Source: Oceanobacter sp. 1_MG-2023 (GTDB lineage Bacteria; Pseudomonadota; Gammaproteobacteria; Pseudomonadales; Oceanobacteraceae). From it: DNA of 64,000 nt. Made by a program: the position numbers and the translations under genes. The stretch's first letter is position 1. The number at the start of each line of letters is the position of its first letter. The DNA is taken from positions 1-64,000 of the forward strand of contig NZ_JAUYWA010000009.1 in assembly GCF_030689025.1 (NCBI RefSeq), written 5' to 3'. Of this stretch, positions 32,951 to 43,300 are shown piece after piece. The notes under the pieces were generated by a model that was not told the DNA's origin, made no database searches, and saw only the letters and a program-made list of their open reading frames with translations.

Positions 32951-33226
32951 GCAGGGCGGAGGCCACAGAACAACGAACCTTATCCGACAAAACGTAACAA
33001 AAGAAACATACAACAGAGATACACAAACGCATTCAGGAACACCGTCACTCGGCCAGTTATTACAGCAAGCGCAGTTTGACCGGTTGTTCCACATGGCCCG
33101 AGCCAAGGCTCAGGCATCATGGCTGCAGAAGCCAATTAACCCGATGTCCAAGACGACATCACGACCAGTCAACCAGGGCCGCCCATCGTTCAAGATGAAC
33201 CCAGCCCCGGAAGGAGAATACGCACG

Positions 33227-35497
33227 ATGTTACTTGCCACAGACCTTGATGGTACTTTTTTGTCCGGCAACCCGGACGATCGCCAACAGCTTTATCACCT
33301 GATCAATCACCACCCCGATATCCGCCTGGCTTTTGTCACCGGCCGCGGCATCGAAATGGTTCTGCCACTGCTATCTGATCCGTCCATTCCCCAACCGGAT
33401 TACATTATCTGTGATGTGGGTGCCACCATAGTGGATGGAGAAACCCTGCAACCCATTACTCATATCCAGGGAGAAGTGGAACAAAACTGGCCCGGGGAGC
33501 TGGCAGTACTGAATGCACTGGAACCCTTTACCGAGCTGCAACGTCAGGATGTCCCCCAGGAGCGTCGTTGTTCCTTCTATTGCGAGCAAGACACCCTGTC
33601 TGACGAATTAAAAGCCGCGGTCAGTCAGCTGGGCTGCGACCTGATGTATTCTTCCGACCAGTATCTGGATATTTTGCCTCGTGGAGTCAACAAGGGCACC
33701 ACCCTCGACAGCCTGATCGAATGGCTGGAGCTGAGCCAGGATCAAGTGCTGATTGCTGGCGACAGCTTTAATGATCTGGAAATGATTGAGCTCGACTACC
33801 CGTCTGTCTGTGTTGGCGGCTCCGAAAGCCGTCTGCTGGAAGCCACCGAGCGCAGCACCATGGTCTACCACGCAGAAAAAGCCGGTTGTGGCGGCATTAT
33901 TGAAGCCTTCAATCATTTTGGCTTTTTGGGTATGGCCGGTGTCGAAGCAGAATCCCGCGAAGAACAACAAACCGGCAAGTCCGACCTGGTGGTTGTTTAC
34001 CACCGCCTGCCGTTTGAAGAAAAAGTAGAAGACGGTGTGATGGTCGAACGGCCGCCATCCTCCCCCAACGGTATTATCCCGACGCTGCTGAGCTTTTTTG
34101 GTGACGGCAAACCCGGCTCCTGGGTTGCCTGGTCGACGGTGGACCCCGAGACTCCGGGCTACAAAACCCGCAGCCCGGTTGATGCTGTCAAATACCCCAA
34201 ACTGATGACGGCCCGTGTTGCCCTGACGCCTCATGAAGTGGATATCTTCTACAAGAAGTTCTCCAAGGAAGCCTTCTGGCCAACACTGCATACCTTCTGG
34301 GAGCGCGCCACCTTTCTTGAAGAAGACTGGCTGGTGTACCTGGAAGTCAATCGCCTGTTTGCGGAACGAGCCGCCGCCGAAGCCGCCGAAAACGCCGTTG
34401 TCTGGATCCACGACTACAACCTCTGGATGGTGCCAGCTTTCCTGCGCGAACTGCGTCCCGACGTCACCATTGCCTTTTTCCACCACACCTACTTCCCGTC
34501 TGCCGACGTCTTCAACGTAGTGCCATGGCGTCGTGAGATTATCGGCAGCCTGCTGCAGTGCGATTTTATCGGCTTCCATATTCCACGCCAGTCAGAAAAC
34601 TTCGTCGATGTTGCCCGTGGGGTTACGCCGATCAAGGTGCTGGAAAAACAGAACTGTGCACCGCGCTTCATGACCTACGGCTGTGCCGTCGGTCTGGAAG
34701 AAATGACCTCCGTTATCAAGGTTCATGGCCGCATCATTCATCTGGGTGCGCATCCGGTAGGGCTGGATCTTGGCCGTATTACCCATGCGCTCGACAAGCC
34801 GGAAATCCAGACACAAATCCGCCAGCTCAAACAGGAGCTGGAAGGCACCCGGGTCTTGCTGTCTGTCGAACGCCTTGACTACACCAAGGGGATTCTGGAA
34901 AAACTGCTCGCTTTCGAACGCTTGCTGGATGAACACCCAGAGCTGATTGGCAACGTCACCCTGGTCACTATCTGTGTTCCTGCCGCTGCCGAGATGACCG
35001 TTTACGCCGAACTGCAGGTGGATATCGAACAGGCCGTCGGACGCATCAACGGCCGCTTTGCCCAAATCGGCTGGACACCCTTGCAGTTTTTCTTCCGCAA
35101 AGTGCCGTTTGAACAACTGGTTGCCTACTACGCCATGGCCGATGTGATGTGGATTACCCCTCTGCGCGATGGCCTGAATCTGGTAGCCAAGGAATACGTT
35201 GCCACCCAAGGAATGGTCGACGGAGCCGGAGTGCTGGTATTGTCGGAATTTGCCGGTGCCGCTGCCGAACTGCGTGGAGCGCTACTTACCAACCCTCACT
35301 CACCCCACGAACTGGCCGACAGCGCCTGGCAAGGGCTGGTGATGGATGAAGCCGAAGCACGCTCTCGTATACGGGATGCGTTTGACGCCGTGCAACACCA
35401 TGATATCGAACGCTGGGGGCACGACTTCCTCGACGCTGTAGAAGGCGCACGACTGGCCAACCTTGAGCAAGTCAGCGAGGACAATCAGCCCGCCTGA
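33227..35497 (+). CDS. ggpPS: GgpPS, fused glucosylglycerol-phosphate phosphatase and synthase
   Basis: A 756-residue two-domain enzyme making the compatible solute glucosylglycerol. The N-terminal HAD phosphatase (about 1-235) has DLDGTFL (nucleophile Asp6, acid Asp8) and GDSFNDLEM. The C-terminal GT20 synthase (about 255-745) has WIHDYNLWMVP, FFHHTYFPSADVFNVVPWRRE, SVERLDYTKGI and LRDGLNLVAKEYVA. The HHTYFPSADVFN segment resembles GgpS rather than trehalose-phosphate synthase OtsA (LHIPFPTPEIF), and the phosphatase-first order matches the fused enzyme described in Azotobacter and Stenotrophomonas. GAAGGAG precedes the ATG. It marks the organism as salt-adapted. Confidence 0.9.
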   Translation: MLLATDLDGTFLSGNPDDRQQLYHLINHHPDIRLAFVTGRGIEMVLPLLSDPSIPQPDYIICDVGATIVDGETLQPITHIQGEVEQNWPGELAVLNALEPFTELQRQDVPQERRCSFYCEQDTLSDELKAAVSQLGCDLMYSSDQYLDILPRGVNKGTTLDSLIEWLELSQDQVLIAGDSFNDLEMIELDYPSVCVGGSESRLLEATERSTMVYHAEKAGCGGIIEAFNHFGFLGMAGVEAESREEQQTGKSDLVVVYHRLPFEEKVEDGVMVERPPSSPNGIIPTLLSFFGDGKPGSWVAWSTVDPETPGYKTRSPVDAVKYPKLMTARVALTPHEVDIFYKKFSKEAFWPTLHTFWERATFLEEDWLVYLEVNRLFAERAAAEAAENAVVWIHDYNLWMVPAFLRELRPDVTIAFFHHTYFPSADVFNVVPWRREIIGSLLQCDFIGFHIPRQSENFVDVARGVTPIKVLEKQNCAPRFMTYGCAVGLEEMTSVIKVHGRIIHLGAHPVGLDLGRITHALDKPEIQTQIRQLKQELEGTRVLLSVERLDYTKGILEKLLAFERLLDEHPELIGNVTLVTICVPAAAEMTVYAELQVDIEQAVGRINGRFAQIGWTPLQFFFRKVPFEQLVAYYAMADVMWITPLRDGLNLVAKEYVATQGMVDGAGVLVLSEFAGAAAELRGALLTNPHSPHELADSAWQGLVMDEAEARSRIRDAFDAVQHHDIERWGHDFLDAVEGARLANLEQVSEDNQPA

Positions 35498-35537
35498 TCG
35501 CAATACCACCACACAGACCAACGTCACCTTCGTTTCG

Positions 35538-35570
35538 ACCGGCAGGTCAAGTAACCTGGCCTGCCGGTTT
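35538..35570 (+). terminator. Candidate terminator after ggpPS
   Basis: Stem ACCGGCAGG (35538-35546) pairs with CCTGCCGGT (35560-35568). An inner AGGT/ACCT pairing shortens the loop. Only TTTG follows, so termination may be partial, letting some transcription into the desaturase gene. Confidence 0.55.
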
Positions 35571-35636
35571 GTAATATGCCAATCCGCTCGATACTATAGA
35601 GCGCTTATTGACCAGCCCATATGGAAAGTCCTGACC

Positions 35637-36413
35637 TTGCCTGGATCCCGGATCTCCCCAAAGATAAAGCCCTCTGCCGCCAATAACGGGGTTACAGGTA
35701 ACAAGTTATTGCACTACGGTGCGGTGAGCTTGTGCATGACCCTGTATTTCTGTTTGCTGGTCGGTATTGCGACGTCTGGCGAGATAACTCTCTGGGCTGT
35801 CCCGGTCATTTTTCTGGCGATTTATCTTGCCGACCTGTTGTCTGGCGTCGCCCATTTTATTCTCGATTATCGGCGCACTACGCCAAACTCTGGCCTCAAG
35901 GAACTGTACTTTTATCAAGGTAGTAAAGGCTCGGAGGAATATCTCAAACAACGCACTGCGGTGATGAAAAAGATTTCACCACTGGAAACCATTGTCTTTG
36001 ATTTCAAGGTTCACCACCTTAGCCCTGGCGCACTGGGCCGCCGCAGTTTCCTGCGGCTGATCATGCCCGCGATGTATTTTGTCACCCTGCCAGCCACCGT
36101 GTCGTTACTGTTGCTGCACACCCTCGACTGGATCGGCTCCCTGACGGCCTTGTTTGGCTGGACGTTGATCGGTGCCCTGATGCTGACCCAATACGCACAC
36201 AGTTGTGCCCATCGGCCCAAACTTTCCCTGCTGGTGCGAGTCCTGCAAAAAACCAGACTGTTTATGACAAAAGAGCAGCATCAATCCCACCATCTCGACC
36301 TTGGCGTCGACTTCTGTATTCTGAACGGTTGGGCCAATCCGGTTGTTAATCGCATTTTCCGCTTTTGCCGCAAACACGGCTGGGTGTTCGAAGATGGGCT
36401 GGAGCCGATTTAA
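35637..36413 (+). CDS. CarF/PEDS1/FAD4-type lipid desaturase
   Basis: A membrane desaturase of the Kua/TMEM189 lipid-desaturase family, which includes the plasmanylethanolamine desaturases CarF and PEDS1 and plant FAD4. The histidine motifs follow in order: ADLLSGVAHFILD, FKVHHLSPGALGRRSF, QYAHSCAHRP, and KEQHQSHHLDLGVDFCILNG with GWANPV just after it, a close match to the family's C-terminal block. About four hydrophobic segments fit. The start is uncertain: only TTG (35637, 35709) and GTG (35724) codons are in frame. An ATG at 35621 in another frame opens a plausible N-terminus (MESPDLAWIPDLPKDK) that would need a frameshift near 35660. The exact substrate is unknown. Confidence 0.78.
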   Translation: MPGSRISPKIKPSAANNGVTGNKLLHYGAVSLCMTLYFCLLVGIATSGEITLWAVPVIFLAIYLADLLSGVAHFILDYRRTTPNSGLKELYFYQGSKGSEEYLKQRTAVMKKISPLETIVFDFKVHHLSPGALGRRSFLRLIMPAMYFVTLPATVSLLLLHTLDWIGSLTALFGWTLIGALMLTQYAHSCAHRPKLSLLVRVLQKTRLFMTKEQHQSHHLDLGVDFCILNGWANPVVNRIFRFCRKHGWVFEDGLEPI

Positions 36414-36446
36414 GCCGTTGCCTGGCCACACCACCGAGTACACCTT

Positions 36447-37358
36447 ATGACCACTTATCTTCAGCGTTATCTGCTGCGCCCGCTACTCTGGTTATTGGCT
36501 TCAGTGCTGGTGGGTTTGATCCGGATAATGGGCCGGGCCAGAATACAGAAAATCAGCCGCTACGCCGCCACCGGCCCCATCATTGCCCGACTGACACGCC
36601 TGCTGTTGGCCAAAAAAAACCATTACCTCGACAACAACCTGCAACGCCTGTTGCCTGATGCCAGCGTCGCCCAGCGCCAGCATATCCGTCACCGCTATTA
36701 CGCCAATATGCTGCTCACCGCCACCGAATCCCTCACCATGGATGGCAACGAACGGCAACGAACACAGATAGAAGGGCTGCAACACGTACAGCGCGCCAAA
36801 GACCAGGGACAAGGAATATTATGGGTCAGCGGCCATATCAATAACTGGGAAATGAACCGCCGGATTATCGAGCAACTGGGATTTCCAGCTTGGGAGTTGT
36901 ACCGCGACTTTGCCGATACCCGTTTTGATTACCTGGGTTTTAACCGGCGTTTTCGGGTCGGCCCCAGAATGATTTCGACCAACCGTACCGGTGAACTGAT
37001 CCAACATCTGAAAAACGGTGACAACGCCCATATTCTGATCGACATCAAGGTCAAGAAAGGCCGTAACGGCCAACGAATCGACTTTGCCGGACAGCCCGCC
37101 TGGACCTCAACCTTTGCCGCTGAAATGGCTTTGCGTCATCACATGGCACTGATTCCGACCTACACCCTAAGAACCAACGATGGCCAGTACCGCCAGGTAT
37201 TTGAGCCATCACTGACCCCGACACAGGCCGTCGCTGACGACCAGCTGCCGGCACAAGCCCGCCAAATCACCGAACGCATCAACCAGTCCCTGGCCAACCA
37301 GCTCAAGCAGGACCCGGCCAGCTGGCTGTTATGGGATACCAACCGCTGGGGGCCATAG
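36447..37358 (+). CDS. LpxL/HtrB-family lipid acyltransferase
   Basis: A 303-residue membrane-bound acyltransferase of the lipid A/lysophospholipid family. It has an N-terminal membrane anchor (residues 5-28). The catalytic Hx4E motif is SGHINNWE, near residue 130. It lies 33 bases after the desaturase gene and is probably co-transcribed with it. The low similarity to LpxL or LpxM seen by eye, and the presence of neighbouring lipid modification, leave the acceptor open: lipid A, an ornithine lipid or another glycerolipid. Confidence 0.8.
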   Translation: MTTYLQRYLLRPLLWLLASVLVGLIRIMGRARIQKISRYAATGPIIARLTRLLLAKKNHYLDNNLQRLLPDASVAQRQHIRHRYYANMLLTATESLTMDGNERQRTQIEGLQHVQRAKDQGQGILWVSGHINNWEMNRRIIEQLGFPAWELYRDFADTRFDYLGFNRRFRVGPRMISTNRTGELIQHLKNGDNAHILIDIKVKKGRNGQRIDFAGQPAWTSTFAAEMALRHHMALIPTYTLRTNDGQYRQVFEPSLTPTQAVADDQLPAQARQITERINQSLANQLKQDPASWLLWDTNRWGP

Positions 37359-37402
37359 TCTCTGCTCTGACTGGCTCGGACACCTGACCTTGTGATGCGC
37401 CC

Positions 37403-37951
37403 TTATTCCGGCAAACGGAGAAAATGCTCGCGATAATGCGCCAGCTCCGCAATGGACTCACGAATATCATCCAGCGCCTGATGACTGCCCGCCTTGTCGA
37501 ACGAAGACACCACCGACGGCGACCAGCGCTTGGCCAACTCTTTCAGCGTACTGACATCCAGGTTGCGGTAATGGAAAAACGCTTCCAGCTCCGGCATGTA
37601 TTTGACCAGAAAACGACGGTCCTGATGGATACTGTTGCCACACAAGGGCGAGGTTCCGGCTTTGACATGCTGTTTGAGAAACGCCAGCGTCCGCTGCTCG
37701 GCCTCGCGACAACTGATCGGACTGTTGGTGACTCGCTCCACCAGCCCTGAATTGCCATGGGTACGCGTATTCCACTCATCCATGGCATCCAGCAGAATCG
37801 CAGGTTGATGAATCGCCATCACCGGACCTTCGGCAATCAGATTCAGCTGACCATCGGTCACAATCGTCGCGATTTCAATAATCACATCCTGCTCTGGCTC
37901 CAGACCGGTCATTTCCAGATCCATCCACACCAAATTGTCTTGCTGACTCAT
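37403..37951 (-). CDS. orn: Orn, oligoribonuclease
   Basis: A 3'-5' exonuclease of the DEDDh family that degrades short RNAs and pGpG. The motifs are WMDLEMTGL (DxE), SIHQDRRFL (D) and [13 protein letters not shown] (HxxxD). ATG 37951 with AGGA 8 bases upstream gives 182 residues, against 181 in E. coli. It is a conserved-backbone gene: in E. coli and Pseudomonas it is adjacent to and divergent from rsgA, which here lies 24 kb away. Confidence 0.96.
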   Translation of the reverse strand: MSQQDNLVWMDLEMTGLEPEQDVIIEIATIVTDGQLNLIAEGPVMAIHQPAILLDAMDEWNTRTHGNSGLVERVTNSPISCREAEQRTLAFLKQHVKAGTSPLCGNSIHQDRRFLVKYMPELEAFFHYRNLDVSTLKELAKRWSPSVVSSFDKAGSHQALDDIRESIAELAHYREHFLRLPE

Positions 37952-38010
37952 GTTGTTTTTCCTGTGTTCATCCAATGACCGGAGTCTAGCAGGTTGTTGA
38001 AAAGCGGTGT

Positions 38011-39210
38011 TTATGGAATCAGGCCGTGCAGGTCATCAATAAAATGATCCAGGGCGCGGCGTTCAATGGTGCGAATGCCTTGTTTCTGCTGCGCTGACAA
38101 ATACTCGTACCGGGAAGCCGCACCAAAATCCCCAAACAGGATATTACCCTCGGCATCAATCAGGGTGTTATGGGCATACAAATCACCATGACACACTTCA
38201 GCCTGTTCCAGATGCGACACAATACTGCGCATTTGCTTAACCATATGCTCGACTTGCCGGGAAGAAAAACGCTGCCCCTGGGTAAAGGTATCCCGGGTAC
38301 AACTGTGTAAACTGGGTGGCTGGCCAAGATTCTGGTAATGGGCAGGAATCAGTTCCATCACCAATGCGCTCATATTGTTTGCGTTGATACGGGCCATCGC
38401 CGTGACAAGATTTTTATGGGCGGGCACCGACAAACAGGCATCCAGTTCATCCTCAGGGTAGCCATCACTGGTCACATCGCCGTGAAAAACCTTTACCGCA
38501 ACCCACTGCTCTGACTGCAATATCTCTTGTTGCTCCAGCGATTGCCAATAAGCCCGGGAAATAATTCCGGAAGCACCTCGTCCCAAGGTCTCGGTCAAGG
38601 CCAGCGCTTCAGCGTCCACCAACGGGAAATCGGCATGTGTTTGCCTTGGCGCACAAAAAGGATTACCGGCAAAAGCGAACCAGGCGAGCTTGGGTAACGT
38701 TAAGGTAACCGCCGGAAATTCTGCCAGTTGGTTGGCAGAGATACGCAACAAGCCCAACTGGGTTAACTGTTGGAAGCTGTCTGGCAAAAATCCGATTCGG
38801 TTACCCGCCAAAGCCAGCTTTTCCAGCTTGCCTAACGACCCGATCGATTCTGGCAGACGTACGATGTCATTATCCGTCAGAATCAACCACCGCAGAGTTC
38901 GTGGTAAACAGGTCTCGGAGAGGTGATGGATCTGATTGTGTTTGAAACCAACAATTTCCAGCGCGCTACAGCCACCAATACCCTCAGGAAAATGCTGGAA
39001 ATTATTATTCGAGGCAAACAATATTTTCAGATGGCGCAGGCGCGACAAGTCATCGGGCAAAGCGGTCAGCTGATTATCAGAAAGGTCCAGCACTTCCAGA
39101 CTGTCGGCCAGGGTAAAAATTTCTTCCGGAAAGGTCTCCAGCGCTTGTGTCAGCTTCAGATGACGACAGCCTTTCAACTCACCATTACGTAACTGTTCAA
39201 GGGTTTGCAC
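38011..39210 (-). CDS. Leucine-rich repeat protein with C-terminal protein kinase domain
   Basis: A 399-residue eukaryote-like protein. Residues 30-195 carry about seven leucine-rich repeats of the LxxLxLxxNxLxxLP type ([42 protein letters not shown]). Residues 210-399 are a kinase domain with VAVKVFHGD (catalytic lysine), [13 protein letters not shown] (catalytic loop, HGD instead of HRD) and FGDFGAAS (DFG). No membrane segment or signal is seen, so it should act in the cytoplasm. Related stand-alone LRR-kinases occur in other gammaproteobacteria; the target is unknown. First gene after orn in the accessory segment. Confidence 0.85.
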   Translation of the reverse strand: MQTLEQLRNGELKGCRHLKLTQALETFPEEIFTLADSLEVLDLSDNQLTALPDDLSRLRHLKILFASNNNFQHFPEGIGGCSALEIVGFKHNQIHHLSETCLPRTLRWLILTDNDIVRLPESIGSLGKLEKLALAGNRIGFLPDSFQQLTQLGLLRISANQLAEFPAVTLTLPKLAWFAFAGNPFCAPRQTHADFPLVDAEALALTETLGRGASGIISRAYWQSLEQQEILQSEQWVAVKVFHGDVTSDGYPEDELDACLSVPAHKNLVTAMARINANNMSALVMELIPAHYQNLGQPPSLHSCTRDTFTQGQRFSSRQVEHMVKQMRSIVSHLEQAEVCHGDLYAHNTLIDAEGNILFGDFGAASRYEYLSAQQKQGIRTIERRALDHFIDDLHGLIP

Positions 39211-39370
39211 ACCAGCTTCCTTTAATGACTGTTGCTGCTCACTCTATCCATTTGATTTACAAGAGCAAGTTTATACGTTGTCGCTCAGGGAACCATTCGT
39301 ACACAGTCACCGGGAAACAGGATTCTCAGCCCTCGATCCCTCTGGTGGTTTGCCCAAATGCCACAGGAAC

Positions 39371-40306
39371 TCACAACCGGCTCAGATACCCCAGGCTGAG
39401 CGCAGCAGCCGAAGTGCGGTTCTCAACCCCCATTTTACGGAAGACCGTTTCAAGGTGCTTGTTGACCGTGCGCGGGCTCATGGTCAGGATGCGGCCGATT
39501 TCCTGGTTGGTTTTACCGCGCGACAACCACAGCAAGACTTCGGCCTCGCGTACCGTTAATTGAAAATGGTCACGCAGCGTCTGGCGCAGCGAGATTTCAT
39601 CATCATCCACCAGTCGCAATAAATATTCGCCCGGTGCTGGTAAACCCAGAAATTTCACCAGAAACTGCCCTGCATTCTGCTCTACCCGGACTTGCTGAAA
39701 ACGTTCCGGAGCACTGGCAAACCAGCTCGCCAACGCGGCACTGGTCGCCTCCTGAAACGCCTGTTCGGACAAACCGGATTTGGCCAAGACTTCGATGGTG
39801 CGGCTGGAACACCACAACAGCTGGCCGTGCACGTTACAGGCAAAGGTTGGCTGGCCAATTTCATTCAGCGAACCGATTGCCCGGCGCGTCTTGCGGGCAT
39901 TGCTGATATGAACCTGCACCCGGGCCAGCAATACATCCAGATTCACAGGTTTGGTGACATAATCCACGCCGCCGGATTCCAACCCTCGGACCACATCCAT
40001 GCTATCGCTTAACCCGGTCATAAAGATCACGGGAATACCTTCGAGATCAGGATCTTTTTTTAACGCCTCACAGGCTTCAAAGCCGTCCATGTTCGGCATC
40101 ATGGCATCCATTAGAATCAGGTCGGGCATCATTCTTTCGGCCACGGCGAGGGCTTGCAAACCATCCATGGCCACCAACACCGTATACCCGGCCTGCACGA
40201 GCATTTCATTCAGCATGCCCAGTGAACCAATGGTGTCATCAGCAATCAGTACCACTCCCTGGGTACTGCTTCCCGATGCCGTGACGCTGACGCTATGTTT
40301 CATCAT
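39371..40306 (-). CDS. LuxR-type response regulator of the amide locus
   Basis: A 311-residue response regulator. The receiver domain (about 17-135) has the phospho-acceptor Asp67 in LILMDAMMPNMDG and the conserved lysine in YVTKPVN. A middle segment (about 150-230) is PAS-like. A LuxR/NarL HTH (about 245-305) contains LTVREAEVLLWLSRGKTNQE and MSPRTVNKHLETVFRKMGV. It overlaps the end of the hybrid kinase gene by 14 bases, so the pair is translationally coupled. Probable target: the divergent amide operon at 43.9 kb. Confidence 0.87.
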   Translation of the reverse strand: MMKHSVSVTASGSSTQGVVLIADDTIGSLGMLNEMLVQAGYTVLVAMDGLQALAVAERMMPDLILMDAMMPNMDGFEACEALKKDPDLEGIPVIFMTGLSDSMDVVRGLESGGVDYVTKPVNLDVLLARVQVHISNARKTRRAIGSLNEIGQPTFACNVHGQLLWCSSRTIEVLAKSGLSEQAFQEATSAALASWFASAPERFQQVRVEQNAGQFLVKFLGLPAPGEYLLRLVDDDEISLRQTLRDHFQLTVREAEVLLWLSRGKTNQEIGRILTMSPRTVNKHLETVFRKMGVENRTSAAALSLGYLSRL

Positions 40307-43300
40307 TGATCACCTTCTTGGTCAGTGTGATTAGCTCATCGAACCGGAAGGCCGAGAGGCAGTGTCGTACTCGTCGCAGCATGGTCGCAGCAGCGCCCCG
40401 CTGCTCCATCTGCTCAAGCACGGCTTCCATGCCCACAATGTGCCCCACTTCGGCAGCCGCCAGCATTTCCCTCGCTTCTGATAACGTCATATCGACAGGG
40501 TCGGCACCCGACGGCGCACTCAGCTCGGATGCATCGTCGTCGTATTGCCATTGCAACTGCAGCACTCTGGCAACCATGTCCAGCAACTTGCGATCGCGGA
40601 TCGGCTTGATCAGATAGCCGTTATTGAGTCGCTCCGCCGGATCACTGGCGTCCCCCTGAGCCAATGCCGACTGCCGATCTTCGGCATCGGCGGAGACCAT
40701 CACCACCGGGCTGCTGACGCCGTCGTTCCGCAGTTGGCGCAGCAATTGCCACCCGGTCATTCCCGGCATGGATATATCCATCAACAGCAAATCCACCGGC
40801 GTTTGTTGCAATACTCGGATGCAGGCACCGGCATCTTCTGCTTCCAGCACTTCGAAACCGACCGGAGTCAGGATCTCGCTGATCAGGCCCCGATGGGTAG
40901 GGTCATCATCCACCACAAGCAAGGTTTTTTCTGCGCCCTGGTAACCAACAATCTTGCGCTCTGGTGCAATCCCCGGCTCCGGCAGTGCCACACTGGCGAG
41001 CATCATCGACAAACGGAACACACTGCCCTGACCAAATTGGCTGTCGACACTGATATCGCCTCCCATGATATCGGCCAGCAAGCGGGAAATGGTCAACCCC
41101 AGCCCGGTCCCTGGCGTTTGGGGGACACCGGGCTTGCGAATCCGTTCAAATGGCAGAAAGATCCGCTGCATGTCGTGATTGCTGATGCCGGGGCCGCTGT
41201 CCGTCACCATGAATTCGGCCACCTGGCTGCGATAGCTGATACTCAGCGACACCGTCCCGGCCCGTGTAAACTTGACCGCGTTGGAAAGCAGGTTGATCAG
41301 GATCTGGCGCAGGTGCTTTTCGTCCGAACGGACAATCTGTGGCAGGTATGGGCACAACTGATAGTCAAAACGGACGCCCTTGTCTTCGGCTTGCAGCCGG
41401 AACATATCGACCAGCTCATCCAGTAACCGGTGCAGGTCAAACTCATCGCGGTGAATTTCCAGACGTCCTGCTTCGATACGGGAAATATCCAGCAATCCTT
41501 CGATCAAATCCGCCAGGTGGTCACCACTGCGATGAATCAGCTTCACCTTGTCCCGTTGCCGCCCGGAAAGCGTTTCGTCCTTTTCCAGCAGCTGGGCATA
41601 ACCGATGATGGAATTCAGCGGGCTGCGCAACTCATGGCTGATGCCCCCGAGATAGCGGCTCTTGGCGCGATTGGCAGCCTCGGCCAGCTCCGTCGATTCC
41701 TGCAGGGCCCGGTCGGTGGCTTCGTGGGCAATAATTTCTTGTTGCAACAGCTCGGTTTGCCGCTGGGATTCGTTCAGCGCAAACAAACGGCTTTCGTTGG
41801 CCAGCACAAACAGCCAGATCAACACGCCGATGATGATCAGTAACAGCAGATAAACCTGCGCCAGCGTCCCCGCCAGCAGTGAATGCCCTTCGGCATAGGA
41901 GGGAATCTGCGCATACACCAGCCAGAACAGCCCCCCTACGATCGATCCGATAATCGCCATCAACCCGGAAAACTGCAGCAGCCTCGGGTTCATTCGTTCC
42001 ACCATCCAAACGGGCAAGACCATTTCCAACAGTTGCTGAATCTGGTCGCTCAGTCGTGCGTTGTCTTTGCAAAGGTCGTGGCAACGGGATTCCAGCGTGC
42101 AGCACAAGGAGCAGATAGCGCCCTTGTACAACGGGCAGCTGGCAATGTCTTCGGCGTCAAAACGGTTATTACACACCACACACTCACAGACCGCGGAATC
42201 CTGGACAATGACATCCCTGGCCAGGTAATAACGTCCGCGTGTCAGTATCGCAATCAGAGGAGACACCAGCAGCGCGGTCGTTAACGCAACATAGGGTGAT
42301 AACGCTTGAGCGACCGGGCCCAATACCCCCATAAAACTGATCACGCCAATGACCGAGGCCAGCACCATGGCTCCGAAACCCACCGGGTTGATGTCGTACA
42401 GATAGGCCCGTTTGAATTCGATATGTTTGGGGCTTAGTCCGAGTGGTTTATTGATCACCAGATCGGCGACCAGCGCCCCGACCCAGGCCACCGCAACGTT
42501 GGCATAAATACCCAGAATCCGCTCCAGCGATTCATATACCCCCAGCATCATCAGCAGCAGCGCGATCACGACGTTAAACACCAGCCACACCACCCGCCCC
42601 GGGTGACTGTGAGTCAGGCGGGAAAAGAAATTCGACCAGGCAATCGATCCGGCATAGGCATTGGTGACGTTGATCTTGACCTGACACAGCACCACAAACA
42701 GCCCGGTCATGGCCAGAATCGCCATGGGTGAATCCGTCAGATAACCAAAGGCAATATAATAAATGCGAGTCGGGTCAGACGCCTCGGCAATCGACATGCC
42801 TGAACTCACCGCCAGTACCGCGAGGAATGACCCGGCCAGAATTTTCAACATGCCCACCACAATCCAGCCTGGGCCGCCCCCGATCAGTGCCAGCCACCAG
42901 CGCAAACGGTTTTTGGGCTGCGGCTCCGGCAGGAAGCGCAAAAAATCAACCTGCTCACCAATTTGCGCAATCAAGGCAAATACCACCGCCGATGCAGCGC
43001 CAAAATACATCAGGTCAAAATGCCCATCAGCTCCCTCGACGCCCTGAACCTGCGACATTTCTCCCTGGTAATTCACCCATTCCAGCGCCACCGACCACTC
43101 TTGCCAGAGAATGAACACAAACGGCAGCACCTGCAGCACAATCCACAACGGTTGCGTCCACAGCTGAAACCGGCTGATAACGGTAATCCCGTGGGTTACC
43201 AGCGGAATCACCAACAAGGAGCTGAACAGATACCCCGCCCACAGCGGCATACCAAACAGGATATCCATCGCAGAGGCCATGATGGCGGCTTCGATGGCAA

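Noticed and set aside
33227-35497. ggpPS considered as an OtsA/OtsB trehalose enzyme
   Set aside because: The domain order (phosphatase first) and the HHTYFPSADVFN block fit glucosylglycerol-phosphate synthase better, though only a biochemical test would settle it.
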